A stretch of 64,000 bases of DNA, taken from the NCBI GenBank assembly GCA_949775045.1, contig OX459109.1:2032608-2096607 (forward strand). The letters are read 5' to 3'. The translations under genes were made by a program, and so were the position numbers. Of the stretch, positions 11,047 to 23,559 are shown piece by piece (within the stretch, counting starts at the first letter, position 1; every line of letters begins with the position of its first letter). Under the pieces are notes generated by a model, which saw only the letters and a list, made by a program, of their open reading frames with translations, did not search any database and was not told the origin of the DNA. This DNA comes from Metridium senile. Its lineage: Eukaryota > Cnidaria > Anthozoa > Actiniaria > Metridiidae.

Positions 11047-14000
11047 ATGGGTTATGGTTTAAAACTCGTCGCAATTTTCACTTTCCTTGCGCTGGTTTTT
11101 CTGAGTGGCACGCTCCTGTTCATGAAGGGATTTCTACTCAAGCGTATGGTCATCGACGACAAAAATAAATGCAACGAGAGTATTCCATGGTCATCTACTC
11201 GCTATCCAATTCCCAACCCAGAAAGAGCTAAGCATTTGAATCACGGTTGTTGGATTGATACGAAGTTTGAAAAGGCTGTCATTATCATTATTGACGCTTT
11301 GAGATATGACTTTGCGGCCTTCAATGAATCGATATCTGACGAGGATGCTCTCCCTTTTCAAAACAAGCTGCGTGTTTTTCATGAAGCGTTGAGTGGTAGT
11401 CCACAGCATGCTAGACTATATCGGTTTTTAGCAGACCCGCCCACCACCACCATGCAACGATTGAAGGGACTTACTACTGGTAGGAGTTGAATGCAATGAT
11501 GATGATGATGATACTTATGATGATGCAAATGATGATGATGCTTACATTGTATATATGATGATGGTGGTGATGATGATGATAATGATAATAATATTTAAGA
11601 AATGATGACTACAAACAGCCTCTATAACAGGGATAATAGAGTACCGGAGTGATGACATCACAATTTTTTTTTATCTTTTCTTATCTTTTTTGATCATTTA
11701 AGTGTGAAACGGCAGAGATATGAATTTTTGAATATAGATTTCACTCCACACAAAGTCTCTGTTATTTTTGCCCTTATTCCGGCCAGCTCTATGATGACGA
11801 CAATGATAAGAATGCATGATCATAATGATGATTATTAGTGATGACGGTGATAATGAGGATGAGTACAATACTTAACATCATCAAATTATTTGTTTTTGTC
11901 TTTCTACAGGGAGTTTTCCAACATTTGTAGATGCAGGAAGCAACTTTGCTTCATATGAAATCAAAGAAGACAACATCATTTCTATGCTAGTTGACCATGG
12001 CAAGAAAATAACCTTCATGGGCGATGATACATGGGAGGGACTCTTTCCTAATACATTCAACAAATCCTTTCCCTTCCCTTCGTTTAATGTCAAGGATTTG
12101 GATACTGTCGATAATGGAGTGATTAGGAACTTGGTGCCAGAGTTGAAACAGAAAGACTGGGACGTGATGATTGGGCATTTTCTTGGGGTTGATCACTGTG
12201 GACATAAGTACGGTCCGTATCACACCATTATGGCTGATAAATTGACTCAAATGGACAAAGTTCTAAGGTATTGAAGGTGATTCTGATACTTTGGATGTTT
12301 TATTTGCACACTGATTGATCAGGCTATGGGGCAGTAGATTTATTTGGTTATGTGTTGTTTTGTATGTTTCCACCCAATTCAAAACCACTGGGAATAAAAA
12401 CATATATTCCAAACATTTTTCACATGGTATCAAAATACATAAGACAAAGAATCTTGAAAAGAAGAAGTTGTCTAATAGCAAACTGGGCAATAAGCATATG
12501 CTAACAATTGTCAAGAGGTGACCATGGCAACCTAGCCATTGGTCAACCTCAGTAACTGTTAACTTATCAAGTTTCCCCTTAGAGTAGTGAGGGTTGGGCG
12601 AAGACAAAAGCAGTGCATGAAGCAACTAGCAAGCAACCCATGAGGCAGAGTGGTGTCAAACATGCATGTATGTACATCTAAGTACATGTGCATCTGACTC
12701 TCTGAAATCAACTCAAAGTTAACTTCATTTTACATTATATTAGCTTGTGTACAGTCATACATACCCCTCCCCCTATGGGGAGAAAGGGGGAAATTTCTTC
12801 ACTGTTTCTTTCCATAGGGGGAGGGTGGGGATGGCTGTGCACAGGCTTACATTTTAATTCATATATTTCCATTTACTTACATTGTTATTATCTGAAGTTA
12901 ACTACATTTCACATTTTATTAGCTTGTGTACATCCTTCCACACCACTCCCCCCTTACAGGGAGTAACAGGGGGAGGGGTGGTGATGGCGGTACTCAGGCT
13001 AATTTTCTATTCAGATATTTTCATTTGCTAACATTGTTGCTATCTGATGTTTTCAGGTCAGTCATTGATGTTCTTGATGATAAGACTGTGTTGTTTGTAC
13101 TTGGTGACCATGGTATGACAAGGACAGGTGATCATGGTGGTGACAGTGATGATGAACTTGATGCGGCATTGTTTGTGTACTCCAAGACTCCCCTTGTTGA
13201 CAACCACTTGAAACAGGTACATTATATAATACACAATGACTTATCTTAGCCTCCTCTGAAGGCAACCCCTTTGGGACTACTTTGAATTTTTTGGGATTCC
13301 TTTGGATTAGGGCTGGGGAAGGATGGGCCCTATTCAGTTTTCCTCTTTCTCTCCCCCTCCCTCCTCATTTTTCCTTCTTCTCCAGTCTTTGTCGTTCATG
13401 TTTTTTCCAAAGAAGCCCAAAAGAGTTGCCTGAAAAGGAGGCTACACTTATTATATCTTACCACAAAGCTGTTTGTTAGTTTGATGAATAATGTTTTGTT
13501 TGACGTTTATTTGTTTGTTCATTCATTCATTCATCCATTCATGTATTCATTTATCCATTCATTTATCCATTCTACCATTCAATCATTCATCCATTCATGT
13601 ATTCATTTATCCATTCATTCATCCATTCAACCATTTATCCATTCATTCATTCATTCATCCATTCATGTATTCATTTATCCATTCATTTATCCATTCATCC
13701 ATTCAACCATTCAATCATTCATTCATTCATTCTTCCATTCATGTATTCATTTATCCATTCATTTATTCATTCATCCATTCTACCATTCAATCATTCATTC
13801 ATTCATTCATTCATCCATTCATCCATTCATGTATTCATTCATTCATCCATTCATTTATTCATTCATCCATTCATTTATTCATTCATTTATCCATTCATTT
13901 ATTCAATCATTCATTCATTCATTCATTCCCTCATCTATTCCTTTAATATATTTATTCACCTTTTCATTTGTTATTTCTTCACAGACCGCGTCTTACACGA

Positions 14001-17000
14001 TATCCCAGGTAGACTTTGTGCCAACATTCTCCCTCCTTCTTGGCCTTCCTATTCCATTTGGAAGCCTTGGCAGCACGGTCACTGAACTATTTACTGAACA
14101 CGGCTATCAATTCCACATTCCTAACACTATACCGCTCGATAAAAAGCCAAGTTGGATCTCAGTCATGAGTCGTCTCAAAGTTTTACATCTGAATGCATTT
14201 CAAGTTGATAAATATCTCCACAAGTATCAGCAAAGATCTAGCGAAATACCGAAATTAGAATTAAATTTGTTAAAAAAACATTACGAAAATATGTCTCAAT
14301 ATTTTCACCAAATTGCAGAATTTGCTTACCACAGGAAGTTGAACTCGACCGTTGACTTGAGTATTGAAGGCCTTGAAGTTGTTGAGCAGATGTACAAGGA
14401 CTATTTGTATGATGTTAAAGAGCTTTGTCATAGTCTTTGGGCAAAGTTTGATGTCATTTCAATGGCACTGGGGATTTTGCTTCAAACTATCAGCTTGTCA
14501 ATCATGGTGTTGACTGTCTGGAATCCACGGTTCTTTCGAAAAACATCTTCATTGATACTAAAAAGCACAGTACTTTTAACATGTTTCTGTGGGTTGTTTT
14601 GTTTTGTAATTACGCCGAGGGACTTTCCAACCGCTATTTTCCACATCTTACTCTGTTTTTCTGGCATTTTTATACTGATATTCTTATTTTATAACTTTAA
14701 GGAAAAAGCTAGTGTTTTTCAGAAAACAATCTCTCTATTCAAGGAGCTGAGTGCCGAAGACTTTATAGCAACTGTATTTTGTGTGTGTTACTTTATATCA
14801 TGGCTCTCTAATAGCTACATTGTCCATGAAGACACTACAGTTTCTTTTATTCTATCAAGCCTCGTTTCCCTTCTTCTGTTTATCGGTTTTACAAGGTCGA
14901 AGGCGGGACAGAGTGTCATACGAATTACACATCGGAATGCTACAGGAGTCGCAAAGAAAAACAAAAAGGAAACGCAGAAGTTTGAGCTCAAGTCTTTCAT
15001 AAGTTCGTTTAATTTTAAACTTGCTATTGCATTGATGTTGTTTATTGTTTGCGGGAGATTGTCGTCTGTGTTTAGAACATGCAGAGAGGAACAATTCCCA
15101 TGCGAGCCATCGAGCTTTCTACAACCTTTGCTGTCACTCCAAGGAACTAGTTTGAATGTGAATCAGCGTTTTTTCTTGTCGTCAATTTGTGCTATTTTAA
15201 TACCTCTAGGGTTGTACCAATGGCTGCGTTACCAAGGCAACCTCAACGGCTCCACACCTGTGGTCCTTTGCGTGAAGTACAGCCTTCCGTTTAGCGCCAT
15301 TTTTATATGTCTGCACTGGGCTCTACAAATCCTTCCGCAAGATACCAATGATCAATTCGCAAACTTAAACTTCTGGCAACAGATCATTCTCCCTCAATTT
15401 GTCTACTGGCTTTGTTTGTTAACTCTCATACTATTACTATGGCAACCACTGTGTTTATACACGTTGCTTAGAGACAGGCAGAGCTCACTTAAAGACTCGC
15501 TCAGTAGCTTAATGGTGAGTGATAATATGGATGCCAGAGCATTGCAGACGGTTTTTCGCGAAGTTAGAAAGAACTGGGAGAAGAACTCATTGCAGAGCAA
15601 TGCTGACCCTGAGGATGATAGCCCTCCCATAGTCTACGGTCTTAGGACGGTGTACACAAGCCCTATACTCATAACTCTAGCTGGCTTCGCTATGGTGGTG
15701 GTGATTGTGTTAAGTGATGGTATGGTGGGGTCTGTAGTGTTGTTGTTAGCACAGATGATCTTGTTTGTGGAGATGCAGGCGTCCGGTAATGCACACGAGA
15801 ATAGGGGAAAAGGTGAGGGATTGTATAGTGACATATATCTATATATGATGATGGCGATGGAGGTGGTGGTTATGATGTTCATGGTGATAAAGTTGATATT
15901 GATGATGATATTGATGATGATATTAATGATGATATTGATATTGATGATGATATTAATGATGATGATATTGATGATGATATTGATGATGATATTGATGATG
16001 ATATTGATGATGATATTGATAATGATATATAGATGATAATGGCAGTAGAGGGGCTATTGATGGTGATGTTCAACATGATAATGATGATATTGATGATGAT
16101 ATATTGATGATAATGGCGGTGGAGGTGATAGTGATGGTGATGTTCAACATGATAATGATGATATTGATGATGATGATATTGATGATGATATTGATGATGA
16201 TATTGATAATGATATATAGATGATAATGGCAGTGGAGGGGCTATTGATGGTTATGTTCAACATGATAATGATGATATTGATGATGATGATATTGATGATG
16301 ATATTTTGATGATAATGGCGGTGGAGGTGATAGTGATGGTGATGTTCAACATGATGATGATATTGATGATGATGATGATATTGATGATGATGATATTGAT
16401 GATGATATTTTGATGATAATGGAGGTGATAGTGATGGTGATGTTCATCATGATGATGATGATATTGATGATGATGATAATGATAATGATTTTGATGATGA
16501 TACTCCTGATCATGGCGGTGTTGCTGATAATAATGATAGCAGAGATGGTGTTTATCATCGTCATGATGATGATATTGACGATGGTGTTAATAATGATGCC
16601 AATAGAAATACAGCTTTCAATACCATTACCAAAGTATTTCTATTTTGCTCTCCCTAGGCCTGCCTTGGCATGCAGTGGTCGTGTGGGGCCTGATGTCATC
16701 ACAATATTTTTTCAGCACTGGTCACCAGGCCACTATTCCAGCAATAAGGTTTGAGGCTGCGTTCGTTGGTCTCCCAGGAGACATGAACAATCTTGTGTTG
16801 CCAGGTAACAACTGATATTAGAATCAACGTTGTAGTTATTCTTATACTAGTATTTATAATTATTATTATCACTATCATTATCATCATTGTTATTATTATC
16901 ATTATCGCTATCACTAGTTATCGTTATTATCATCCGGTTATCATCATTACTATTATTATCATCATTATTGTTATTATTATCATTATTATTATTATTATTA

Positions 17001-18191
17001 TTATCGTTATCATCATTACTATCGTTATCATTATAACTATCATTATCATCGTCGTTTACATTATCGTAATTTTCGTTAAACTTCATCAACCTTTATAATT
17101 TTATTATTTTAAAAGCGATCGTGACTAATTTTTCTATTTTTTTTAACCACTATACTCGTTGTACCTTGTCAACAAAGAATTTAAGATCCATTTCAAAACC
17201 AACGTTTTTGTCTTTACAGGTCTCCTTATATTCCTCAATACGTTTGCTTCAAGTGTCTTATTTGCCATTGGGCTCCCTGTGCTGCTATTGTGGCCCCGCA
17301 TTTCAATCAGGTTACTGGGCAAGAATCCCAAGCGGGCGAAGGACGATGGGACGTCTGATAAGGGAGAGTTTAGTTTCTCTGACGAGCCAGATGGTTTTCG
17401 GGAAAACTTATTTCGATTGTTAGTTATGTACTTGTGCTTTAATTGCCTTAAGGTAAGGGTCGAGGTTAAACGTCGAGTTATACACGGACCAAACAAATTT
17501 ATTCTTGTTGGGAAATTGGTTGTTGTATGTTGGGATAATGGTTATGATGATGTTGTATGGTGTTGATGATGATGATGATGTATGGTAATGATGATGATGC
17601 AAGGTGATGATGATGCAAGGTGATGATGATGCAAGGTGATGATTATGATTTTGATGATGATGATGATGATGATGATTATTATTATTATTATTATTATACT
17701 GAATTATTATACTGACGATGTAGTGGTAGTGGTGATGATGTGAATTTGAGATATGGTATGATAATGTTGATGATAATTGTCAATGATGATAGCGATGATG
17801 ATCCTCTTGAATGATCTTGATGGTGATGATGATTATGATGATGGTATAATGATGGTGATGAAGCGGCTGCGATAGTGATCCTAATGATAACTATACTTGC
17901 TATGAGAATGACGATGACAATGATCAGAATATAGTTTCCATTTATATTCGCTAACTGTCTTATTCTTTTCTTTAGGTGCTGTTTTGCGCATGCTCTGCTG
18001 GACTACACCGCAGACATCTCATGGTCTGGAAGATATTCGCTCCACGCTTTGTATTCGAGTGTACATCTTTTGCTATATCCATTCCTTTCCTTATTTTTAC
18101 CTATTTACTTGTCTTACGAACCGACTCTGCTTTAGAAAAATGGACAGAAAAACTTCAATCTTACGTAGCTTCTAAATCCAAAACTAGTTGA
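11047..18191 (+). CDS. PIGO: GPI ethanolamine phosphate transferase 3 (PIGO), 7 exons
   Basis: Exons: 11047-11479, 11910-12267, 13057-13216, 13985-15812, 16658-16804, 17220-17452, 17976-18191. Together 3375 nt, 1124 aa (human PIGO is about 1089), all GT-AG, frame closed throughout. One membrane segment at residues 5-30 is followed by the lumenal alkaline-phosphatase-like domain. This has [11 protein letters not shown] with Asp83, the [10 protein letters not shown] nucleophile region at 131-140, MGDDTW at 181-186, [10 protein letters not shown] at 234-243 and GDHGM at 280-284. The second half (exons 4-7) is a string of hydrophobic membrane segments. In the family, PIGO with PIGF adds ethanolamine phosphate to the third mannose of the GPI anchor in the ER. 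The ATG at 11047 is chosen because the hydrophobic anchor follows directly. Introns 1, 4 and 6 begin with GAT-rich arrays. Confidence 0.97.
11495..11600. repeat. (GAT/ATG)n microsatellite, PIGO intron 1
   Basis: GATGATGATG-type trinucleotide tract starting about 15 bases after the exon 1 donor. A weaker stretch follows at about 11790-11865. Confidence 0.85.
12337..12540. repeat. Diverged dispersed repeat in PIGO intron 2
   Basis: TATGTTTCCACCCAAT followed by AAAACCACTGGGAATAA matches, in part and rearranged, the ends of the foldback element at 56781-57085. It is probably an old copy of that MITE. Confidence 0.4.
12715..13056. repeat. Tandem duplication with G/C hairpins ahead of PIGO exon 3
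   Basis: Two copies of a unit of about 180 bases (TTAGCTTGTGTACA, then a CCCCTCCC ... GGGAGGGG inverted repeat, then TTCCATTTACTTACATTGTT-type sequence). The second copy runs into the polypyrimidine tract and acceptor of exon 3 at 13056. Confidence 0.6.
13509..13950. repeat. (ATTC/ATCC)n microsatellite, PIGO intron 3
   Basis: About 440 bases of ATTC with ATCC and ATTT variants, sense orientation, ending about 34 bases before the exon 4 acceptor. It has no stop in one frame, which makes it look fused to exon 4 in a simple ORF scan. Confidence 0.95.
15843..16600. repeat. GAT-rich array with higher-order units, PIGO intron 4
   Basis: Starts about 30 bases after the exon 4 donor. On top of GATGATATT trinucleotide/nonamer repeats there are three or more copies of a unit of about 120 bases containing GGCGGTGGAGGTGATAGTGA and GATGTTCAACATGAT. 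Confidence 0.9.
16850..17090. repeat. (ATT/ATC)n microsatellite, PIGO intron 5
   Basis: About 240 bases of mixed ATT and ATC triplets between exons 5 and 6. Confidence 0.9.
17535..17850. repeat. GAT-rich array, PIGO intron 6
   Basis: GATGATGATG with GTATGGTAATGATGATG and CAAGGTGATGAT variants, plus an ATT run at about 17676-17697. Starts about 85 bases after the exon 6 donor. Confidence 0.85.
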
Positions 18192-18256
18192 TTCTTTGGT
18201 TCTAGAAACTCCGCTTAAAAGCGATCATCGGATTGTTGGCCTTCAAAATATTCCCC

Positions 18257-18457
18257 TCCACAGTTCCCTGCGCCGTCTTAAAAGGTAGCCGGGCCTTTGA
18301 ATCGAAGCGAGACGAACGTTGAGTTTACAATGATAGAGACCTTTTAACACCTTGCGGGACAATTATTCACGTGTCTCTATCATTGCCAGCTCAAGGTTCG
18401 TCTCGCTTCGATGCAAAGGCCCGGCTACCTTTCAAGATGGCGCAGGGAACTGTGAAG
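18257..18457. mobile_element. Foldback MITE, ends CAGTTCCCTGCGCC
   Basis: Two inverted halves: CAGTTCCCTGCGCCGTCTTA with GTAGCCGGGCCTTTGAATCG at left, and AAGATGGCGCAGGGAACTG at right. GATAGAGAC and its complement flank the centre. Related copies: 29666-29886 and 34860-35074, a half at about 40820-40905, and a relative at 56804-56966. It lies 66 bases after the PIGO stop. Confidence 0.8.
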
Positions 18458-18617
18458 TGTCTGTTTGTTCATCTTGAGGACTGCAAATACATTTGGCCTC
18501 AAAACTTAACATTAGTTGATTGTTGAAACTACGTTTAATTGAGACGATCGGATTGTGTCGGTTGGAAATTTTTTTTTAGGAGCACAAGCGAAGTGAAGTG
18601 GTTGCAAATGTGTTTGC

Positions 18618-18748
18618 AAAGGCCCGGGCTAACGGTTTCAACATTTGCTTCAACATTCGTTCGATTTTTGTTGAAGCCGTTTGCCCACCCGTTCAACATT
18701 GTTGAAACGTGTTGAATTGATGTTGAAAGAGTTTAAACGCGTTTAAAC
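18618..18748. mobile_element. MITE remnant, TTCAACATTTG family
   Basis: Starts AAAGGCCCGGGCTAACGG, then TTTCAACATTTGCTTCAACA, and ends in GTTTAAACGCGTTTAAAC. The right terminus is missing. Confidence 0.6.
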
Positions 18749-18994
18749 TTTTTATCAGAGTCTATTTATTAATTTGGAATACCTAATTATTTTCTAGATA
18801 ATATAGCGTTATTTATTGAAGGTCAGCTTTTTTATAATCTTCTGTAAAAAGAATATGTTTTACTTAAATGGCTATATGCGGGACTACATTTTATTATCAT
18901 ATGTAAAAACCATGCTTTTGAAATGATTAGTTTATTAAATGATTACATAATCTACGAGATACTTTTCGCATTTTAAGAATTTGCTCAGCAACTA

Positions 18995-19165
18995 GCAGAG
19001 GCAGTTTGCCTCGCTTTTCTGCGAAGGAGAGAGGCAGTTTGCCTCGCTATTCTGCGAAGGAGAGAGGCAGTTTTTCTCGCTCTTCCTGCGAAGGAGAAGT
19101 AGTTATTTTCCTTCGCAGGAAGAGCGAGAAAAACTTCCTCTCTTCTTCGCAGAATAGCAAGAAAA
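18995..19165. repeat. Tandem and inverted repeat of CTGCGAAGGAGAGAGGCAG
   Basis: Tandem copies of GCGAAGGAGAGAGGCAGTTT lead into a hairpin. CTCGCTCTTCCTGCGAAGGA is followed, after a short loop, by its complement. Both strands show weak unrelated ORFs that are shadows of the repeat. Confidence 0.6.
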
Positions 19166-19280
19166 ACGTCCTCTGTCGGCAGAATAAGCATTTGCGAAAG
19201 AGAAACGATAGTTTAGCTTGTTGCGAGAAAATCTTGTAAAATCAGCTGAACATTGAAGCAATTTTTTACGTAAACAGTTA

Positions 19281-19390
19281 GACTGCGAGCAGTCCCTACT
19301 TTTCCCTCCGGATTCTGAAGAAAAAAGGACAGGAAAACGAGCTTTTTATAACGGAATCCGGAGGGAAAAGAAGGAAATGTTCGCAGTCTA
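19281..19390. mobile_element. Small foldback element with AGACTGCGA ends
   Basis: AGACTGCGAGCAGTCCCTAC and CTTTTCCCTCCGGATTC on the left face GAATCCGGAGGGAAAAG and TTCGCAGTCTA on the right, about 110 bases in all. Confidence 0.5.
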
Positions 19391-19898
19391 GTAAACAGTC
19401 GCTGGGGAGGCTTTTATAATATGCTGTAAAACGCATGTTTTGAGCATGGTATGTTACGTCATAATAGTCTGTATACTTGTTATGATTTTCTAATGTCAAT
19501 TTACAGGTACCAGGATTATCAAACCAACAAATGCTTTAAAACTATTTTACATTTTCATATATCATTTTACAAGGCCGAGATTTATAATTATTTTATTTTA
19601 TACTGATCTTCAAAATGTATTTAATTTCTCGGTTCAAGACGCGCGTTTAAAATGTCTTCAATTGTCGAAATATTTCGATAATTTATCGGGTCAGCACAAA
19701 TGTATAATAATGACAAACAAACAAAATTGATGTATTTTTTATTCATTTTAAAACGGTTTTTCTTTATCAAAAACTAGTTTCTCAAAATTTTCTTCAGTAA
19801 TATTGTTGTTTTGGTGTATAAGTTACCGTTAATAAACTAGAATTGTTTCCTCAGAAACACAGATACAGTTCACTGACTCGAAGAATCATTGTTCATAA

Positions 19899-20153
19899 TT
19901 ACAGTTTTTCTTCACAAGCGTCTTTGCAATACCCTATCTCTGAATGCAACAATTTTTTTAAATTTATTTTGATCCAAGAAGCATAAACTTTAAAGAAAAT
20001 ACTCTTCAAAATTTCCAGATTCCTTCGCACACATTGTTCACTTTGAATGCTAGCGTATTTTTTTTCTGCGCCGTTGCTTTTTTCCATTAACAGACATTCT
20101 AACTGCCTCGAAAATGTTGAACTTTTACGTCTTTTAGAGAAACTATTTTTCAT
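19899..20153 (-). CDS. Short ORF of unknown nature, 84 codons
   Basis: ATG at 20153, stop at 19899. Basic N-terminus, then a Lys/Glu/Ile-rich stretch. It lies 158 bases downstream of the 132-codon ORF on the same strand. AT-rich sequence gives such ORFs by chance. I recognise no domain. Confidence 0.15.
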   Translation of the reverse strand: MKNSFSKRRKSSTFSRQLECLLMEKSNGAEKKYASIQSEQCVRRNLEILKSIFFKVYASWIKINLKKLLHSEIGYCKDACEEKL

Positions 20154-20310
20154 TACTTGAATAGGTCATTTGTCCTTTAATGCCGAAGCAATTTTTCTGG
20201 AGTGTTGCTTCTACAGTCTCATCCAAATTCGTAACGAATCGATTAATTATATAGTTGAAATTGCGATGAAAATATCCATTTTCTTGAATGCCGAAGCATT
20301 ATTCGTTCTC

Positions 20311-20709
20311 TCACAGTTTACCGGCATTCGTAAAGTTCGAAAATATAGGTCCTTCAAAGAAGATCTTCTTCAGCGCTTGAAGTTCATCGTCACAAACATC
20401 TCCTAACCGACAACTTTGCGTGCTTTCAACAAGCTGTAGTCCCCCTTCGAAGAATTCTTTCGTAGCTCTAAAGTTCGCCACAGTTTCGCTATATCTCCCC
20501 TTCCACAGTCCTTCATGCAGCTCTTTCAAACATAGCTTATAATCTTGAATACATTCTGGGTCCAAATACATGAAATCCATGCCATGAGCTGGAAGCGACT
20601 GTCTTTTCAAAAGCTCCTCTAAATACGACTCGATTACTTTCCAGAATTTCTCAATTTCTGTTATAGTCCAAAACGGCTCTGTTTTTCTATAGTATAAGAT
20701 TTGTACCAT
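20311..20709 (-). CDS. Hypothetical single-exon protein, 132 aa
   Basis: ATG at 20709, TGA at 20311. The translation has a balanced composition, with Trp, Cys and acidic residues and no low-complexity runs: FWTITEIEKFWKVIESYLEE near the start and LKELHEGLWKGRYSETVANF in the middle. This is unlike the repeat-derived ORFs nearby. It would be a mostly helical, acidic, soluble protein without signal peptide or membrane segment. No family recognised. It could be a small gene, a retrocopy, or the remnant of a transposon ORF. There are no introns and no clear promoter. Confidence 0.4.
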   Translation of the reverse strand: MVQILYYRKTEPFWTITEIEKFWKVIESYLEELLKRQSLPAHGMDFMYLDPECIQDYKLCLKELHEGLWKGRYSETVANFRATKEFFEGGLQLVESTQSCRLGDVCDDELQALKKIFFEGPIFSNFTNAGKL

Positions 20710-21479
20710 CTTAACTTGAGTGTAGTTTTCGTTGAAGCAGGTGGATTTTGGAGATGGGATTTTGTGGATTGGTTAAGTTGCGTTGCGGCACCCGTTAGTC
20801 TGGCTTACTAACTAGCAATGTCAGTAAATTATAGACACCACAAATTTACATATGATTATCAGAATTAATGATTCAAATAGATAATAGCTAGTATCCAGAT
20901 AATAATAAATATGACAATGGTAAACAATTGCGTGGAACAATTAGAATAAAGACGGCAATTCAACTGACACTGCCGGAAAGAGCTCACTACTTATAGAAAA
21001 GCGTCGATATATATCTCTTAGCCAACGCTGAAGAAAACACTTTTGGAGTATCTAAAATGATGCTCGTTAGAGTAAATCTCTTTTAGTATATTAAACAACG
21101 TGAACAGAGTTACGTCCTTAAATATTTGTAACAAGCTAGAAGATTTAGATGTTAAAAAGTGGCAACTTAAAAAGTCGTACTTTTAAAGTTTTTAAGAATC
21201 AAAATTCTTCGTCGGAATAAATCTCTATTTTATATTTGGGAATTAAAATCGGTAGTCGGCGTTCTTACACTGAAGTATAATGATGTCTCTCTTAAAATTT
21301 GCATTTAACTAATCTAATAATTACAACTATGTATTGTTTAACGTATTGTTTCGCGAGCAACAGCATTGATAAGTAATCAATAGTTGACATTGGACAATTA
21401 GGATATCATACCGACAGAAGTACCGCCCTATAAACTTTACTACAACAAAGAATAAGCTTGACAAAGGGTCATCTTTAGG

Positions 21480-21770
21480 ACGCGAAGTGATCCCAATTAG
21501 ACCCAAAATTATCCCCGATACTTCGACTAAGGGCTAAAACTTTACATAACTTTTATTAGGTATACCTCTCTAAGTTTATCTCTTTTACTAAGTAAAGTTA
21601 AGTCAACATTTTTTACGGTGCTACACATTTCATTCTATTGCCTTTCGTTGATATCAAACACCGACTCAGCCTATACTAGTACTCGCTAGTCATTCAAACA
21701 ACGGACGACGCAGCCTATACTAGATTACTCGCTAGTTCCCATTTATCTTTTTGAACCCCAATACTGTCGT
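21480..21770 (+). mobile_element. Penelope-like element fragment, two partial copies
   Basis: AAGTTAAGTCAACATTTTTT, then GATATCAAACACCGACTCAG, then CTATACTAG twice. The order matches 22300-22735. The hammerhead-like core is degenerate here. Confidence 0.45.
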
Positions 21771-22299
21771 GGCGACTTATCACCTAGTTTGTTCCGGCCT
21801 TTAAACTCGAAAGCAATAATCATGCAGGCAAATGTTATTAATATTGAATTAATGTGTTGAGACCAAGCTTCACGAATTCTACCCTGGTCACCAGAGGCTT
21901 GACTAACTCTTAGCTGATCTTATCTTGAACCGCGGAGCGGCGAGCTTCGTAGCTTCGCAGCTCGTTTACCGCTTCGCGGCTTTAAAAAAGAGTTAAAAAA
22001 TTAGAGTTAATAGTCAAGCCTCAGGTAACCAGTTTACACGAATTCGCGGCTTATTTTAATTTTAAAATGTTGTATAACTGATTGATCAACTTATTGTGCG
22101 ATTTTTTGCAAATTTGCAATTAGTTGATCTAATTTCTAATTACAAATTACATTGTTTATTGGACAATGGTATGCTTAGTTAACAAAGGACTATTAGGGTA
22201 ACTGACCCGACAAAAGAACCGCCCTTTCTGCACTAGAACAAAGAACAGGCCTGAATGACCAAAGATTATCTAAACAACATGACAATAATACAATAACAA

Positions 22300-22735
22300 T
22301 GGTCAATTTATCTTTTACTCCGACGAAGGGCTAAAGATCGAAACGTCAGTAAAGTTAAGTCAACATTTTTTGCGGTGTTACAAATTTCATTATATTACCT
22401 ATCGTTTATATCAAACACCGACGCAGCCTGTACTAGTTTACTCGCCAGTTTCCATCAAACACTGACGCAGCCTATACCAGTTTACTAGCTAGTTTCCATT
22501 TACCGTTTATATCAAACACCGACGCAGCCTATACTAGTTTACTCGCTAGTTTCCATTTACCGTTTATATCAAATACCGACGCAGCCTATACTAGTTTACT
22601 CGCTAGTTTCCATTTGCCGCTTATATCAAACACCGACGCAGCCTATACTAGTTTACTCGCTAGTTTCCATTTACCGTTTATATCAAACACCGACGCAGCC
22701 TATACTAGTTTACTCGCTAGTTTCCAATTAAGTGT
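22300..22735 (+). mobile_element. Penelope-like terminal sequence with 57-bp tandem repeats
   Basis: CGACGAAGGGCTAAAGATCG then AAACGTCAG at 22321-22349, then AAGTTAAGTCAACATTTTTT, followed by about six copies of a 57-58-bp unit (TATCAAACACCGACGCAGCC then TATACTAGTTTACTCGCTAG). The order core-then-repeats recurs at 6008-6170 and inverted at 59455-59765. Confidence 0.55.
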
Positions 22736-23206
22736 TTTACCATGCAAACGCTGGGTAACTAATAATAATAATAATAATAATATATTAATAACGGTTTATT
22801 AGCATAATCCAAACATAATTTGGCTCTTATACAATGCTAAATATATAACTATCTAAAGACTAAGACAAAAACATATAGAAAATGAACGAGATCTAAAGAA
22901 ACGTCATAAACTAAAGAAAATCTATAGGAAAACTTATACTAGGGGTTAGAGGCTGAGGTGAGTTCTTTATCGGCAAATGCAGGCACGTGTTGACTGTTCA
23001 ACGAACGAGAAATTTTAAATACTTTGAACAGTCAGCAAGTGATTGTATTTGCCGATAAAGAACGAACGAAAAGTCTCTAACTCTTACTGTCCTTAATATT
23101 AAAATTGAGTTTGCTGAAGTACGCTTTGCGGGCGTTATCGACGAAATAACAGCCTCCGAGTGATCGATTTGAGCCAATGGCGAACTCAGATTTTGTGCAG
23201 TGCACG

Positions 23207-23346
23207 ACAATGTTTAAACGCTTTCAACATTGTTAAAACGTGTTGAATCGATGTTGAACTGATGTTGAAAGAGTTTAAAAGCGTTTAAATATTGCCATTC
23301 AACAAAATCGAACGGTTGTTGAAGCAAATGTTGAAACCGTTTGCCC
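23207..23346. mobile_element. MITE remnant, TTCAACATTTG family
   Basis: GACAATGTTTAAACGCTTTC at left, and ATTGCCATTCAACAAAATCG, then GAAGCAAATGTTGAAACCGT, at right. The left terminus is missing. Confidence 0.6.
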
Positions 23347-23559
23347 TTCAAGTGCGTGTTTTTTTTGCATACTGACTCTCCCCCTCCCCCCTTCCCCAGA
23401 GGGCCTGATATTCAGGCTAGACTCACGGTATCCTCTCCTTCCCCCTCCCCCCTACAGGCATTTTTTTTGCCATATGCCACAGGAAGCCCGCGTCGTTATT
23501 TTCTGTTCTGATTTTACGCTTGGGCTACCTGTGTTCTCTTTTCAGCTCGAGCTAGCAGT

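Noticed and set aside
13481..16036. An 851-codon ORF that looks like one giant exon
   Set aside because: Its first 168 codons are the ATTC microsatellite of PIGO intron 3 and its last 74 codons are the GAT array of intron 4. The real exon is 13985-15812, bounded by good splice sites.
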